Assembly (NCBI GenBank): GCA_029785685.1
Contig: JAFLZE010000018.1
Span: 1 to 20,076 of the forward strand
Direction: 5' to 3'
Origin: Nitrososphaerota archaeon
GTDB lineage: Archaea; Thermoproteota; Nitrososphaeria; Nitrososphaerales; UBA183
Length of the DNA: 20,076 nucleotides
Part shown: positions 14,025 through 20,076 of the stretch, piece by piece
How the letters are laid out: each line of letters begins with the position of its first letter
How positions within the stretch are numbered: the stretch's first letter is position 1
Translations under genes and position numbers: made by a program
Notes under the pieces: model-generated
Database searches by the model: none
What the model was told of the DNA's origin: nothing
The model's input: only the letters and a program-made list of their open reading frames with translations

Positions 14025-14686
14025 CAGAAACATCGGTGAAGACTAGGCCCGACGACTCTGACGGAAGTGCCGTGGATTCTGAACTTGAAAGAACCTTTCG
14101 AAATCGAGCGAATCAGATTTTCGGCTCGAAGCGAAGGTCACTCGTGACAGCCAACGAGGAGGCACTGGAGTTGTGGCTAGCCTGGCGTGGCGACCCTGCC
14201 TATCTCATCGCAGAGGTTGGGAAAAGGCCAGATATGGAACGCGCGTGGCGTGTGGCGAGATTCACGCAAATCCCAGACCTTGCTGCAAAGTACGACGATG
14301 TCAGTGCTAGGAGCATTGGCGGGTCCTTTCCAGACCATATCCTTGCTTTCTTTGTGCGCTTCCTTTCCACGGAGTTGAGTCGTTCTCGCGGCGCCGAGCT
14401 CACGTCAGAAAGTTCAGTTAATCCGTCTTCAGAGGTTCAACCTGAGAGTATCAGGTCTGACGAGGTCTTTGGTAGGCTGAAGAAAGGCGCGACGGTTACG
14501 GCAAGGTGGCCTAGCACGACGGCACCTTCGCTCTCTCGCAAGGTGATTGTTCTCTCAACCGACAGGATTACGTGCTCAGAGTACCCCGCGCTAGATGTCG
14601 GGCGCCGAAAAAGCGCCGGGCTCATGAGATTTCTTGAGAGGTCGGAGAAGAAAAACCGAGCGAGGTGGGTTTCGTCCCGTGGGTGA
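14021..14686 (+). CDS. Hypothetical protein in the RHH/Nudix operon
   Basis: A 221-residue protein that I do not recognise. The N-terminal part (residues 20-125) is predicted helical and rich in charged and aromatic residues (RNRANQIFGSKRRSLV, ALELWLAWRGDPAYL, ILAFFVRFLSTELSRS). A Ser/Glu-rich linker (about 128-147) follows, then a short strand-rich part (GATVTARWPS, SRKVIVLSTDRITCSEY) and a basic tail (ERSEKKNRARW). No signal peptide or membrane segment. The start is TTG 14021 inside a TTGA overlap with the Nudix stop. Its end overlaps the beginning of the transporter gene. The tight coupling on both sides argues that it is a real gene belonging to the module. Confidence 0.65.
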   Translation: MTETSVKTRPDDSDGSAVDSELERTFRNRANQIFGSKRRSLVTANEEALELWLAWRGDPAYLIAEVGKRPDMERAWRVARFTQIPDLAAKYDDVSARSIGGSFPDHILAFFVRFLSTELSRSRGAELTSESSVNPSSEVQPESIRSDEVFGRLKKGATVTARWPSTTAPSLSRKVIVLSTDRITCSEYPALDVGRRKSAGLMRFLERSEKKNRARWVSSRG

Positions 14687-15902
14687 GGGCTCAGCTCGGG
14701 AAACGACGAGCCCCAACAAGACTCCCTGGCTCAACAGAACTATTGCGGGAGTCAGCCTGACCAGTCTCTTCTCAGACATGAGCCATGAGACTGCCACGGC
14801 CATGCTCCCCCTCTTCGTGGCGACCCTAGTGGGCGGCCCGATTGCGGCGGCCGCGCCCATAGGGCTGATTGAAGGCGCCTCGGACGGCGCGTCTAGCGCA
14901 ATCAAGTCGTACTCTGGCTATTGGACCGACAAGACGGGAAAGAGGACATCTGTAATGTACCTCGGTTACGCTCTTACCGGGTTTCTCATCCCAGCCATTG
15001 GGTTCGCCACGTCGTGGCTCCAGATTCTCGCCCTGCGGGTAGCCGGATGGATGGGTCGCGGGGCTCGCGGCCCTCCAAGAGATGCCCTGATGTCCGAGTC
15101 AGTAGCCCCCGAAACCCGGGGCAAGGCTTTCGGCTTTCAGCGCGCCTTCGATACCATTGGAGCGACTATCGGGATCGCATTGGCATACCTGCTCATCCCC
15201 CGTCTCGCGATTCCATCAATCTATTTCCTCACATTGATTCCGGGGATAGCTTCAGTCGTTGTAGTAGTCGCCCTGGTCAGGAGCAAGGCCCGGGTCCCCC
15301 ATCCGAATCATCCGAGTTTCTTGCATGCCGTAAGGGGGCTCCCAACAAGGTTCAGGCTGTTCCTTGTAGGCGTGGGTCTCTTCGGGTTGGTAAATTTCTC
15401 GAACACCATATTCAATCTCCGGGCTCTTCAGATTCTCGCGCCTTCACAAGGACAGACAGGCGCCGCGGACGTCGCCGTCCTGCTCCTCCTTGTCCTCAAC
15501 GTCGTATACGCAGCCAGCTCGTATCCCGCCGGCTTCTTGGCAGATAGGGTATCCAAGAGATTTCTCCTCGCTGGCGGATATGGCTTATTCGGGCTGGCCT
15601 GCCTGGTATCTGTCTTTGAGATTCCTTCGATTCCAATACTTCTCACCGTATTCATACTCGCCGGGTTGAGCACCGGTGTTGTAGACGCAGTCGAGGGCGC
15701 CTACACGGCAGACTTCCTGGACTCGTCACAGAGGGGTGTGGGTTATGGTGTGCTTCAAACTGTCAATGGTGTAGGGGACTTCGTCTCAAGCGCTCTGATT
15801 GGAGTGCTGATTACTCTTGTGTCCCCAGCAGCGGGCTTTGGTCTTTTCGCCGGGTTGTCGTTCGCGGCTGGGGCTTTGCTAGTCACTCTTACAGGAAAGT
15901 GA
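14679..15902 (+). CDS. MFS transporter (last gene of the RHH operon)
   Basis: A roughly 407-residue major-facilitator-superfamily transporter with about 12 hydrophobic segments. The MFS loop 2-3 motif is seen as SGYWTDKTGKRTSVM, and its second-half counterpart as PAGFLADRVSKRFLLAGGY. Other helices carry the usual Gly/Ala packing (GAFI-like ALRVAGWMGRGARGPPRDA; RAFDTIGATIGIALAYLL). The start is uncertain. The frame is open from TTG 14634, but GTG 14679, overlapping the preceding stop and preceded by GAGGTGGG, puts the N-terminus closer to the first helix; I prefer it. The substrate is unknown. In context it may export a product or toxic compound handled by the Nudix and OB-like proteins (inference). 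Confidence 0.85.
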   Translation: MGEGSARETTSPNKTPWLNRTIAGVSLTSLFSDMSHETATAMLPLFVATLVGGPIAAAAPIGLIEGASDGASSAIKSYSGYWTDKTGKRTSVMYLGYALTGFLIPAIGFATSWLQILALRVAGWMGRGARGPPRDALMSESVAPETRGKAFGFQRAFDTIGATIGIALAYLLIPRLAIPSIYFLTLIPGIASVVVVVALVRSKARVPHPNHPSFLHAVRGLPTRFRLFLVGVGLFGLVNFSNTIFNLRALQILAPSQGQTGAADVAVLLLLVLNVVYAASSYPAGFLADRVSKRFLLAGGYGLFGLACLVSVFEIPSIPILLTVFILAGLSTGVVDAVEGAYTADFLDSSQRGVGYGVLQTVNGVGDFVSSALIGVLITLVSPAAGFGLFAGLSFAAGALLVTLTGK

Positions 15903-15967
15903 ATTTACGGCGTCTGAATCTCGATAGAAAATGTCGCTCTAAGGGACCAAGCACCATGCTCATAGCG

Positions 15968-15990
15968 GCAGACGCCCCTCTGGCGTCGGC
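15968..15990. terminator. GC-rich hairpin behind the MFS gene
   Basis: GACGCC-CCTCT-GGCGTC, extended by two further pairs past one mismatch, 65 bases after the transporter stop. No T-run follows, so termination is only a suggestion; it could be a structured RNA 3' end for the convergent transcripts. Confidence 0.35.
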
Positions 15991-16120
15991 AGCGCTTCTT
16001 CCTCATCCGCCAATCAGCCAAGCGCTCCTCAAAGTCGAGAGAGTTTCGTAGCTGACCTTGGTCACGACGGGGACCGTTTCAGTGACCCAATAAGTGTAGG
16101 AGCTGTAGACCGCCGAGCAG

Positions 16121-16150
16121 GAGTACTGCGAACCGGACGGGCAGTAGCTC
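16121..16150. repeat. Inverted repeat/hairpin
   Basis: TACTGC (16124-16129) and GCAGTA (16141-16146) are exact inverted copies around an 11-base loop, with GAG and CTC extending the stem past a one-base bulge. Function unknown. Confidence 0.45.
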
Positions 16151-16224
16151 ATCTGGCCAAGGTTGATTATGTGTGGTTCTACACCGGTGAACAGGGCTAT
16201 TGCGAACCTGATGGGCAGGATAAG

Positions 16225-16267
16225 CCTGGTTTCCAGACTCCCCGGGGTCCGAGTCCCCCCCGGTCTA
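16225..16267 (+). other. tRNA-like 3' half (T arm and acceptor strand); possible attachment-site copy or pseudo-tRNA
   Basis: GGGG-TCCGAGT-CCCC (16244-16258) is a T arm with the canonical T54, C56, purine57 and A58 pattern. It is followed by CCGGTCT and A (16260-16267), an acceptor 3' strand and discriminator. The last 24 bases equal the end of the tRNA-Ala gene at 2200-2223 except for three transitions, and the octamer TCCAGACT occurs before both. No matching 5' half with a normal D arm could be found within about 160 bases upstream. It could be an eroded attachment-site copy, a pseudogene, or a tRNA with several introns that I failed to fold. Confidence 0.5.
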
Positions 16268-16271
16268 CCTT

Positions 16272-17183
16272 TCACTTCGGGTGCGACTGACCGATGATTT
16301 CTTTGTACCCGAGGTAGAGGTTCCCGAACCCGATCACCCCCACGGTGAGGAGGACTAGAACCGTCGCGACGCCTACCGAATTCAGGTTGGGGATGGGGTT
16401 CCCGGTGCTCAAGGCCAGGTTGCCCAGGGCTGGGAAGCCGACCACCAACCCCCCGATTATCGCAAACGCAATCCCGCCGAGATAGAGCGTCCGGGCAGCG
16501 GCAGAGCGGCCGACATATTTGATCTGCCCGGCGGTGAGCTTCTTCAACCTCATTATGTTAGCGAAGACGGAACCCAGTATCACCTGCATAATCATGGTCC
16601 CTATCCCGAAGGAAGTCCCTACGAGGGCGGCGTAGAATATGTTCGGCATCTGGGGCGCAAGTATGAAGACGATCACGCTCGCATAGGCTCCGAGTCCCCA
16701 CCCCGCTATGAAGCCGTGAACGGTGGCGAGCTTCAGGGGCACGGGCTTGGGCCCGTCCTCTGCCTCGTGCATTGGGACCCGCTCCGCCTGGGCCGTGTGA
16801 TGCTGGTCGCCCCCCAGGAGGCGGTCCAGGGGGACATGGATGTCCGAGCCTTTGAGCAGATAGTAACCGGCGAGAAGCATCCCTATCCCTACGAGCATGT
16901 AGATGTAACCTTCGAGGTTGTAGGCCTCGTATATCGCAGCGAGCCCGGCGAACCCCATCGCCGCCAAGATCGTTCGCTGGATGGTAAATCCACCGGAGAA
17001 CATGAACCCGGCCCTCATCCCTCCTCTTGAACTGTAGCTGCCGATCGAGTAGCTGAACGTTATCGGCCATGTGTGCTCGTCTGGGGTCAGCCCATGGAGC
17101 ATCCCGAGGACCACGGCTATGCCCAAGATCGCTGGAACCGCAAGCCCTGATGCAGGATGAAGGAGCGAGCCCAGGTCAAACAT
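16272..17183 (-). CDS. NicO/NiCoT-like metal transporter
   Basis: A 303-residue membrane protein with about seven to eight hydrophobic helices. Near the N-terminus LGMLHGLTPDEHTW (residues 26-39) places His30, Asp35 and His37 in the first helix, in the manner of the metal-selecting H-x4-D-x-H motifs of NiCoT/NicO nickel-cobalt carriers. A cytoplasmic loop with several histidines (GGDQHHTAQAERVPMHE, about 126-142) supports metal handling. Some relatives are labelled TauE/SafE-like. ATG 17183 overlaps the regulator stop by eight bases and follows GGTAGGTG; a GTG at 17192 is possible. Its coupling to a DtxR-family regulator points to metal uptake or efflux under metal control. Ion and direction are unknown; nickel for the nearby complex is unlikely because that complex lacks nickel ligands. 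Confidence 0.7.
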   Translation of the reverse strand: MFDLGSLLHPASGLAVPAILGIAVVLGMLHGLTPDEHTWPITFSYSIGSYSSRGGMRAGFMFSGGFTIQRTILAAMGFAGLAAIYEAYNLEGYIYMLVGIGMLLAGYYLLKGSDIHVPLDRLLGGDQHHTAQAERVPMHEAEDGPKPVPLKLATVHGFIAGWGLGAYASVIVFILAPQMPNIFYAALVGTSFGIGTMIMQVILGSVFANIMRLKKLTAGQIKYVGRSAAARTLYLGGIAFAIIGGLVVGFPALGNLALSTGNPIPNLNSVGVATVLVLLTVGVIGFGNLYLGYKEIIGQSHPK

Positions 17184-17601
17184 GCCTGGCACCTACCGGA
17201 ATCGGCCTCCCGTGGGGGCACTTCTCTGGATGGCTCAGGTGAGCACAAAGCTTCTCCAGGTCGGCCTCGTCAATCGGAATCGCCATGGATGATGAGACCC
17301 TGCAGGCCTCCTCCAGCGGCAGGCCGTTCCTGACCAGCACCGTCTCGATGAGACGGTGGGTCCTGGTCGCCCTTTTGAAACAGTCAGCCCCCTCCTTTGA
17401 CAGCCTGTAGCCGCTCGGCCCCTTCTCGACCAGATCCATGCCCATCAGTTTGTCCAGGAACTGAAGCGCGGTCGGAGGGGCTATCTTCATCGTGACGGCG
17501 ACGTCCTTCACCCTAGCCGGCCAGCCGTCGGAAGACAGGGAGTGGACCGACTCCAAGCAGTCCATCTCTCTTCGGCTGAGGGCCGGGCTCATGTTAGACA
17601 T
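17176..17601 (-). CDS. DtxR/MntR-family metal-dependent regulator
   Basis: A 141-residue regulator. Residues 7-70 form a winged helix (LSRREMDCLESVHSLS, VKDVAVTMKIAPPTALQFL, LVEKGPSGYRLSKEG). The dimerisation/metal domain follows (THRLIETVLVRNGLPLEEAC onward) and ends in HPEKCPHGRPIP, diagnostic of the family. The helix that in IdeR reads C-R-W-E-H carries C-R-V-S-S here, so the Glu and His metal ligands are both Ser; Cys98 is kept. No SH3-like third domain is present. The first ATG (17601) touches the palindromic operator; ATG 17592 is an alternative three codons in. A TATA box at 17626-17634 predicts a start near 17605, so the transcript is nearly leaderless. It is co-transcribed with the metal transporter and probably controls both. 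Confidence 0.88.
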   Translation of the reverse strand: MSNMSPALSRREMDCLESVHSLSSDGWPARVKDVAVTMKIAPPTALQFLDKLMGMDLVEKGPSGYRLSKEGADCFKRATRTHRLIETVLVRNGLPLEEACRVSSSMAIPIDEADLEKLCAHLSHPEKCPHGRPIPVGARHV

Positions 17602-17622
17602 GACCTAATCAGATTAGGTCAT
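17600..17622. promoter_or_regulatory. Perfect 23-base palindromic operator of the DtxR regulator
   Basis: ATGACCTAATC-A-GATTAGGTCAT, 11-base arms around one base. It lies between the TATA box and the start codon, over the predicted transcription start. This is the classic place for a metal-dependent repressor of the DtxR family; autoregulation is inferred. No second copy was seen in the window. Confidence 0.85.
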
Positions 17623-17625
17623 GAC

Positions 17626-17634
17626 TAATATAAA
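17626..17634 (-). promoter_or_regulatory. TATA box of the regulator/transporter operon
   Basis: Minus-strand TTTATATTA, directly upstream of the operator and about 25 bases before the predicted start at the first ATG. Confidence 0.65.
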
Positions 17635-17637
17635 CGT

Positions 17638-17659
17638 GCCGCCGGCGTGTGCCGGCGGC
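17638..17659 (-). terminator. Strong hairpin behind the MFS gene
   Basis: GCCGCCGGC-GTGT-GCCGGCGGC, a perfect nine-pair stem. It starts 12 bases after the stop codon of the minus-strand transporter and is followed on that strand by a T-rich stretch (GTTTATATT), which is at the same time the TATA box of the next operon. It probably insulates the two transcription units. Confidence 0.6.
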
Positions 17660-17670
17660 TGATCAGACCG

Positions 17671-18981
17671 CTACTCCAACGCTCCCTCATCTGGGCTGGT
17701 GGGCGTCGGGATACGGCTCACCACCCCGACGGCTGCGAAGACGAACACTGCGGCTAGGATGAACGTGAGGTAGTAGCCATCTGACAGGATGGAGACTGAG
17801 ATGAACCCTGAGGCGAAGGCGCCGAGCATCGCCGCTATGCCGACGACTGCGGAGTATACACCCAAGGCGGCCCCGGCGCCCTTGCTTTGGATGGTTGTGA
17901 ACATCATCGTGTTGGCGGAGGTGTAGTAGACGGCGAAGGCCACTCCGCTTGCCAGGGGGTAGAAGATGAGGACTGGAAACACGAAGTATGGGTCGCGGAC
18001 GAAGAGGGCCGCCGCACCGACCGCGAGGTACATCCACCCTCGGAGCATCAGCCCCTGTATCGACGTGGTGGTGAGGCTTCGGGAACTGACGTATTTTCCA
18101 GCGACCCTGAACGCCAACGTCTGGACCGCCATCCCTGCCAGGATCACCCCGAACACCTCTGCCTTGGACGATGTGAACAGGTACATGGCCGGGACGAAGG
18201 AGGTGTTGAACAACCCGCTCGAGACATAGAAGAGTATGGTAGACATGTAGAACAGGGGACGGCTCCTTGTCAGCGTCGACCGGATTCCTCTGAAGGCACG
18301 CTCGAAGTCGGAGAGAGTGGGAATCGCAACAAAGAACACCGGGTTCGTCAGGAGGCGGGTGAAGAAGCTCGGCCGCCTCCTCGCCAGGGTCTCCCTTTCT
18401 AGGACGAATGGAGGCTCCTTGATCATAACGAGGGCGAGGACCGCTGACACCAGCGATAAGGCACCCATGGGGACGAAGAGGAGGACGAGTTGGTCCGGAA
18501 GGGCCCCAGCCCAGATGGTCCCTACGACGTATCCTCCGACGTTGCCCACGCTTGAAATCATGGAGAGCCTCGCGAAAGCGTTCGCCCATCTGCTCTTCGA
18601 CTCCGTCTCCATTATCAGGAGGTTCATGGGGGTCGCCGAAGCGAAGGAGACGAACGATATCATGCCGTAGATTGCGATCGTCCCTCCAGCCGAGCCGACG
18701 AAGTAGAAGGACGCTAGGAGCGCGGCTGTCAGTGAGTAGCTCAGCGCCACCAGCGCCCTTCTCTTGTGGAGTCGGTCGATGGCCAGCCCCCAGAAGAGCG
18801 CCGCCGGGATGCTTATGCCGTTGTAGACCGCGGACGCCAGGCCTCCATAGATGGTCCCGAGGGTCTGGCCGTTGAGCTCCACGAGGTAGAGCAGCACCAT
18901 TGTCCCCAGCGGGCCTGTGGCGAAGGAGACAGGGAAGACGCTGTACAGCCACCTGTCGTGCTTGGCTTTCGGTTGCGCCAT
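17671..18981 (-). CDS. MFS transporter
   Basis: A 436-residue major-facilitator transporter with about 12 hydrophobic helices in two halves joined by a basic cytoplasmic loop (ETLARRRPSFFTRLL). The loop 2-3 motif appears as FWGLAIDRLHKRRALVA. MNLLIMETESKSRWANAFAR lies where many sugar or drug carriers have their fourth to fifth helix link. I chose ATG 18981, preceded by GGGGAGGGC and followed after a dozen residues by the first helix. The frame is open to 19203, but that part would overlap the divergent methyltransferase gene and has no membrane character. The substrate is unknown. It is a single-gene unit ending at the hairpin 17638-17659. Confidence 0.85.
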   Translation of the reverse strand: MAQPKAKHDRWLYSVFPVSFATGPLGTMVLLYLVELNGQTLGTIYGGLASAVYNGISIPAALFWGLAIDRLHKRRALVALSYSLTAALLASFYFVGSAGGTIAIYGMISFVSFASATPMNLLIMETESKSRWANAFARLSMISSVGNVGGYVVGTIWAGALPDQLVLLFVPMGALSLVSAVLALVMIKEPPFVLERETLARRRPSFFTRLLTNPVFFVAIPTLSDFERAFRGIRSTLTRSRPLFYMSTILFYVSSGLFNTSFVPAMYLFTSSKAEVFGVILAGMAVQTLAFRVAGKYVSSRSLTTTSIQGLMLRGWMYLAVGAAALFVRDPYFVFPVLIFYPLASGVAFAVYYTSANTMMFTTIQSKGAGAALGVYSAVVGIAAMLGAFASGFISVSILSDGYYLTFILAAVFVFAAVGVVSRIPTPTSPDEGALE

Positions 18982-19069
18982 GCCCTCCCCCCAGCGCTTC
19001 GGTTCATCTGTTTTGCACCGAAAGGACCTCGTGGAAGACTGAATTAGCGCCTGGAGGGGCCAAGCCCCG

Positions 19070-19897
19070 ATGGCGCGCCCCCACAGGCTCACGGCGGTTT
19101 CGATACCGGACACGGTCCTTGAAGAAAAGGAGTCCCCCAGGGAGAAGACGGCGAAGCTGGGTGTGATCGCGAGGGCCTGCGCGATATACGGGGTGGACGT
19201 CATCGAGGTCTTCAGGGACCCCCGCGGAAGGGGAGAAGGGGTTGAGATCCGCAGGGTCTTGGAGTACCTCGAGACCCCGCAGTATCTCAGGAAGAGGATC
19301 TACCCCATGGACGAGTCGCTGAAGTATGCCGGCATCCTCCCTCCCCTCAGGATCCCTTCGCACAAACCGAAGGTCCCGATTGGCTCCATCTCGGTAGGCG
19401 AAACGAGGGAGGGGGTCGCCAACGCGGACGGAACGGTGGATGTCGGGCTCGAAGCGCCCGCAAGGCTTCTCGGGGAGGCGGTCCCAGGAAGCAGGGTGAC
19501 GGTCAGGATTTCATCGGTGGCCCCCCTCGAGGCAAGGAAGGCGGGACCGGACGAAGTGCAGGAATATTGGGGGTACAGGGTGGAGACAGGGTCGCTGAGC
19601 CGGGTTACTTCAGACGACAGGTTTGACGTCAAGGTGGCGACTTCGAGGCTCGGCACGCCTCTGGAGGAGGCGCTGGGTCCGCTGAAGAGCGCCCTCGGAC
19701 AGGCGAAGGGGGTGAAGCTGGTATTCGGTTCGCCGTCGAGGGGGCTCCCTGACATCTTCGGGGACGAGATGTCCAAGTTCGATTTCGTGGTCAACCTCTA
19801 TCCGCGTCAGGAAGTGAAGACCGTGAGGACGGAGGAGGCGATCTTTGCCGGACTTGGGCTTGTGAGCATCCTTTCAGTCGGGGCTCTGGGAAGTTGA
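19070..19897 (+). CDS. SPOUT-family RNA methyltransferase (DUF171/SPOUT1-like)
   Basis: A 275-residue protein of the archaeal/eukaryotic SPOUT methyltransferase group related to human SPOUT1/C9orf114. The N-terminal part has VSIPDTVLEEKESPREKTAK and ARACAIYGVDVIEVFRDP. The family-typical LEYLETPQYLRKRIYPMDES follows at about 64-83. A strand-rich insertion (about 110-170) has an OB-like look (GSISVGETREGVANADGTVD). The C-terminal knot is LVFGSPSRGLPDIFGDEM, then FVVNLYPRQEVKTVRTEEAI, where S-adenosylmethionine binds. The target is probably a uridine in rRNA, by analogy. ATG 19070 follows GGAGGGGC; the 88-base gap to the divergent MFS start should hold both promoters, but no clear TATA box stands out. 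Confidence 0.88.
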   Translation: MARPHRLTAVSIPDTVLEEKESPREKTAKLGVIARACAIYGVDVIEVFRDPRGRGEGVEIRRVLEYLETPQYLRKRIYPMDESLKYAGILPPLRIPSHKPKVPIGSISVGETREGVANADGTVDVGLEAPARLLGEAVPGSRVTVRISSVAPLEARKAGPDEVQEYWGYRVETGSLSRVTSDDRFDVKVATSRLGTPLEEALGPLKSALGQAKGVKLVFGSPSRGLPDIFGDEMSKFDFVVNLYPRQEVKTVRTEEAIFAGLGLVSILSVGALGS

Positions 19898-19994
19898 CGG
19901 TTGCTTGACCAAAATCGTCTCGGTGTGTAAAGTCGGTTGTTCGACGATGCGAGAAAACGGCTAAAGGAGAACACTTGAAGGACATTGGAATCAG

Positions 19995-20076
19995 ATGGAT
20001 TGGACGCGAAAGCGAATAGGGAAAGTTGTTTTCGTCGCATTCGTCGCGGCTCTCTTGATTGCCCTCTTCATCCCCG
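19995..20076 (+). CDS. Membrane-anchored or exported protein, N-terminal fragment
   Basis: The first 27 codons of a gene that runs off the right edge: a basic start (MDWTRKRIGK) followed by one hydrophobic stretch (VVFVAFVAALLIALFIP). This is a signal peptide or N-terminal membrane anchor. A GGAG stands about 30 bases upstream. Nothing more can be said about function. Confidence 0.5.
   Translation, partial: MDWTRKRIGKVVFVAFVAALLIALFIP

Larger units (their letters stand above)
2224..16267. mobile_element. Candidate integrated genomic island (decayed) at tRNA-Ala
   Basis: Inferred, not proven. The left end is an intact tRNA-Ala gene whose 3' end faces inward, followed within 55 bases by an integrase-like N-terminal remnant. 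The right end is a tRNA-like 3' half in the same orientation (16225-16267). Its last 24 bases match the tRNA-Ala 3' end except for three transitions. All three copies of the TGTAAC-N4-GTTAC palindrome lie between these ends and none was seen outside. Flanking genes look more GC-rich than the island. Against it: the repeat is imperfect, T arms of unrelated tRNAs resemble each other, and no complete integrase or replication gene is present. Confidence 0.35.
15903..16271. other. Convergent intergenic region with hairpins and a tRNA-like end
   Basis: A 369-base gap between two convergent genes, without a convincing gene. It contains a GC-rich hairpin (15968-15990), a second hairpin (16121-16150) and a tRNA-like 3' half (16225-16267). 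The octamer GTAGACCG (16105-16112) is the exact reverse complement of CGGTCTAC (16261-16268), as if an acceptor stem enclosed the region. An open minus-strand frame crosses it (16003-16275), but its beginning is the T arm read backwards. Confidence 0.5.

Noticed and set aside
16225..16267. Annotating a full tRNA here
   Set aside because: Only the T arm and acceptor strand are sound. Candidate 5' halves give a C-C mismatch next to the T stem, a reversed D stem or a loop without T33.
16003..16275. A 90-codon minus-strand frame from a GTG start
   Set aside because: Its beginning (GRPGGTRTPG) is the typical translation of a tRNA T arm read backwards, and the rest follows the hairpin region; no ribosome site or family feature supports it.
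18982..19203. N-terminal extension of the minus-strand MFS gene
   Set aside because: It would overlap the divergent methyltransferase gene, is not membrane-like, and a good ribosome site precedes the ATG at 18981.
1..20076. CRISPR arrays, insertion sequences, rRNA genes
   Set aside because: No regularly spaced repeats, transposase motifs or rRNA-like segments were seen on either strand.

Overview
The window is archaeal. Genes are packed with 4-base ATGA or TTGA overlaps. Promoters are TATA boxes about 25 bases before short-leader starts. There is a tRNA gene with bulge-helix-bulge introns, and several families (SPOUT-type RNA methyltransferase, NuoH/NuoD-like membrane complex, universal stress protein, DtxR regulator) are of archaeal type. 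The base composition is fairly GC-rich. The tRNA introns and the integrase-like N-terminus suggest the Thermoproteota/Nitrososphaeria side of the Archaea, but no ribosomal marker is present to settle this.

Left flank (1-2223): a partial DapA/KDG-aldolase-family gene and a cyclase-family hydrolase on the minus strand, divergent from a clan-A glycoside hydrolase, then a tRNA-Ala(GGC) gene interrupted by two introns. Right flank (16272-20076): a NicO-type metal transporter behind a DtxR-family regulator with a perfect 23-base palindromic operator; an MFS transporter ending at a strong hairpin; a divergent SPOUT methyltransferase; and the first codons of a membrane-anchored protein.

Between the flanks (about 2224-16267) lies what looks like an accessory island. 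It starts with an integrase N-terminal remnant just behind the tRNA and ends with a tRNA-like 3' half in the same orientation. It holds a universal stress protein, a six-gene membrane complex of the group-4 hydrogenase/complex I superfamily, a ChrB-N-like protein, a metallophosphoesterase, and a tightly coupled plus-strand operon (two ribbon-helix-helix-like proteins, a putative OB-fold protein, a Nudix hydrolase, an unknown protein, an MFS transporter). The large subunit of the complex has lost the nickel-binding cysteines, so it is an energy-converting-hydrogenase-related (Ehr) complex rather than a hydrogenase.

The most interesting signal is a shared palindrome, TGTAAC-N4-GTTAC(A/T). I found it three times, always in the island and always at a promoter: before the stress protein, before the six-gene complex, and between the metallophosphoesterase and the RHH operon. 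I infer a small regulon, probably controlled by the RHH pair, that ties an Ehr membrane complex to a stress protein and to an undescribed RHH/OB/Nudix/MFS module.
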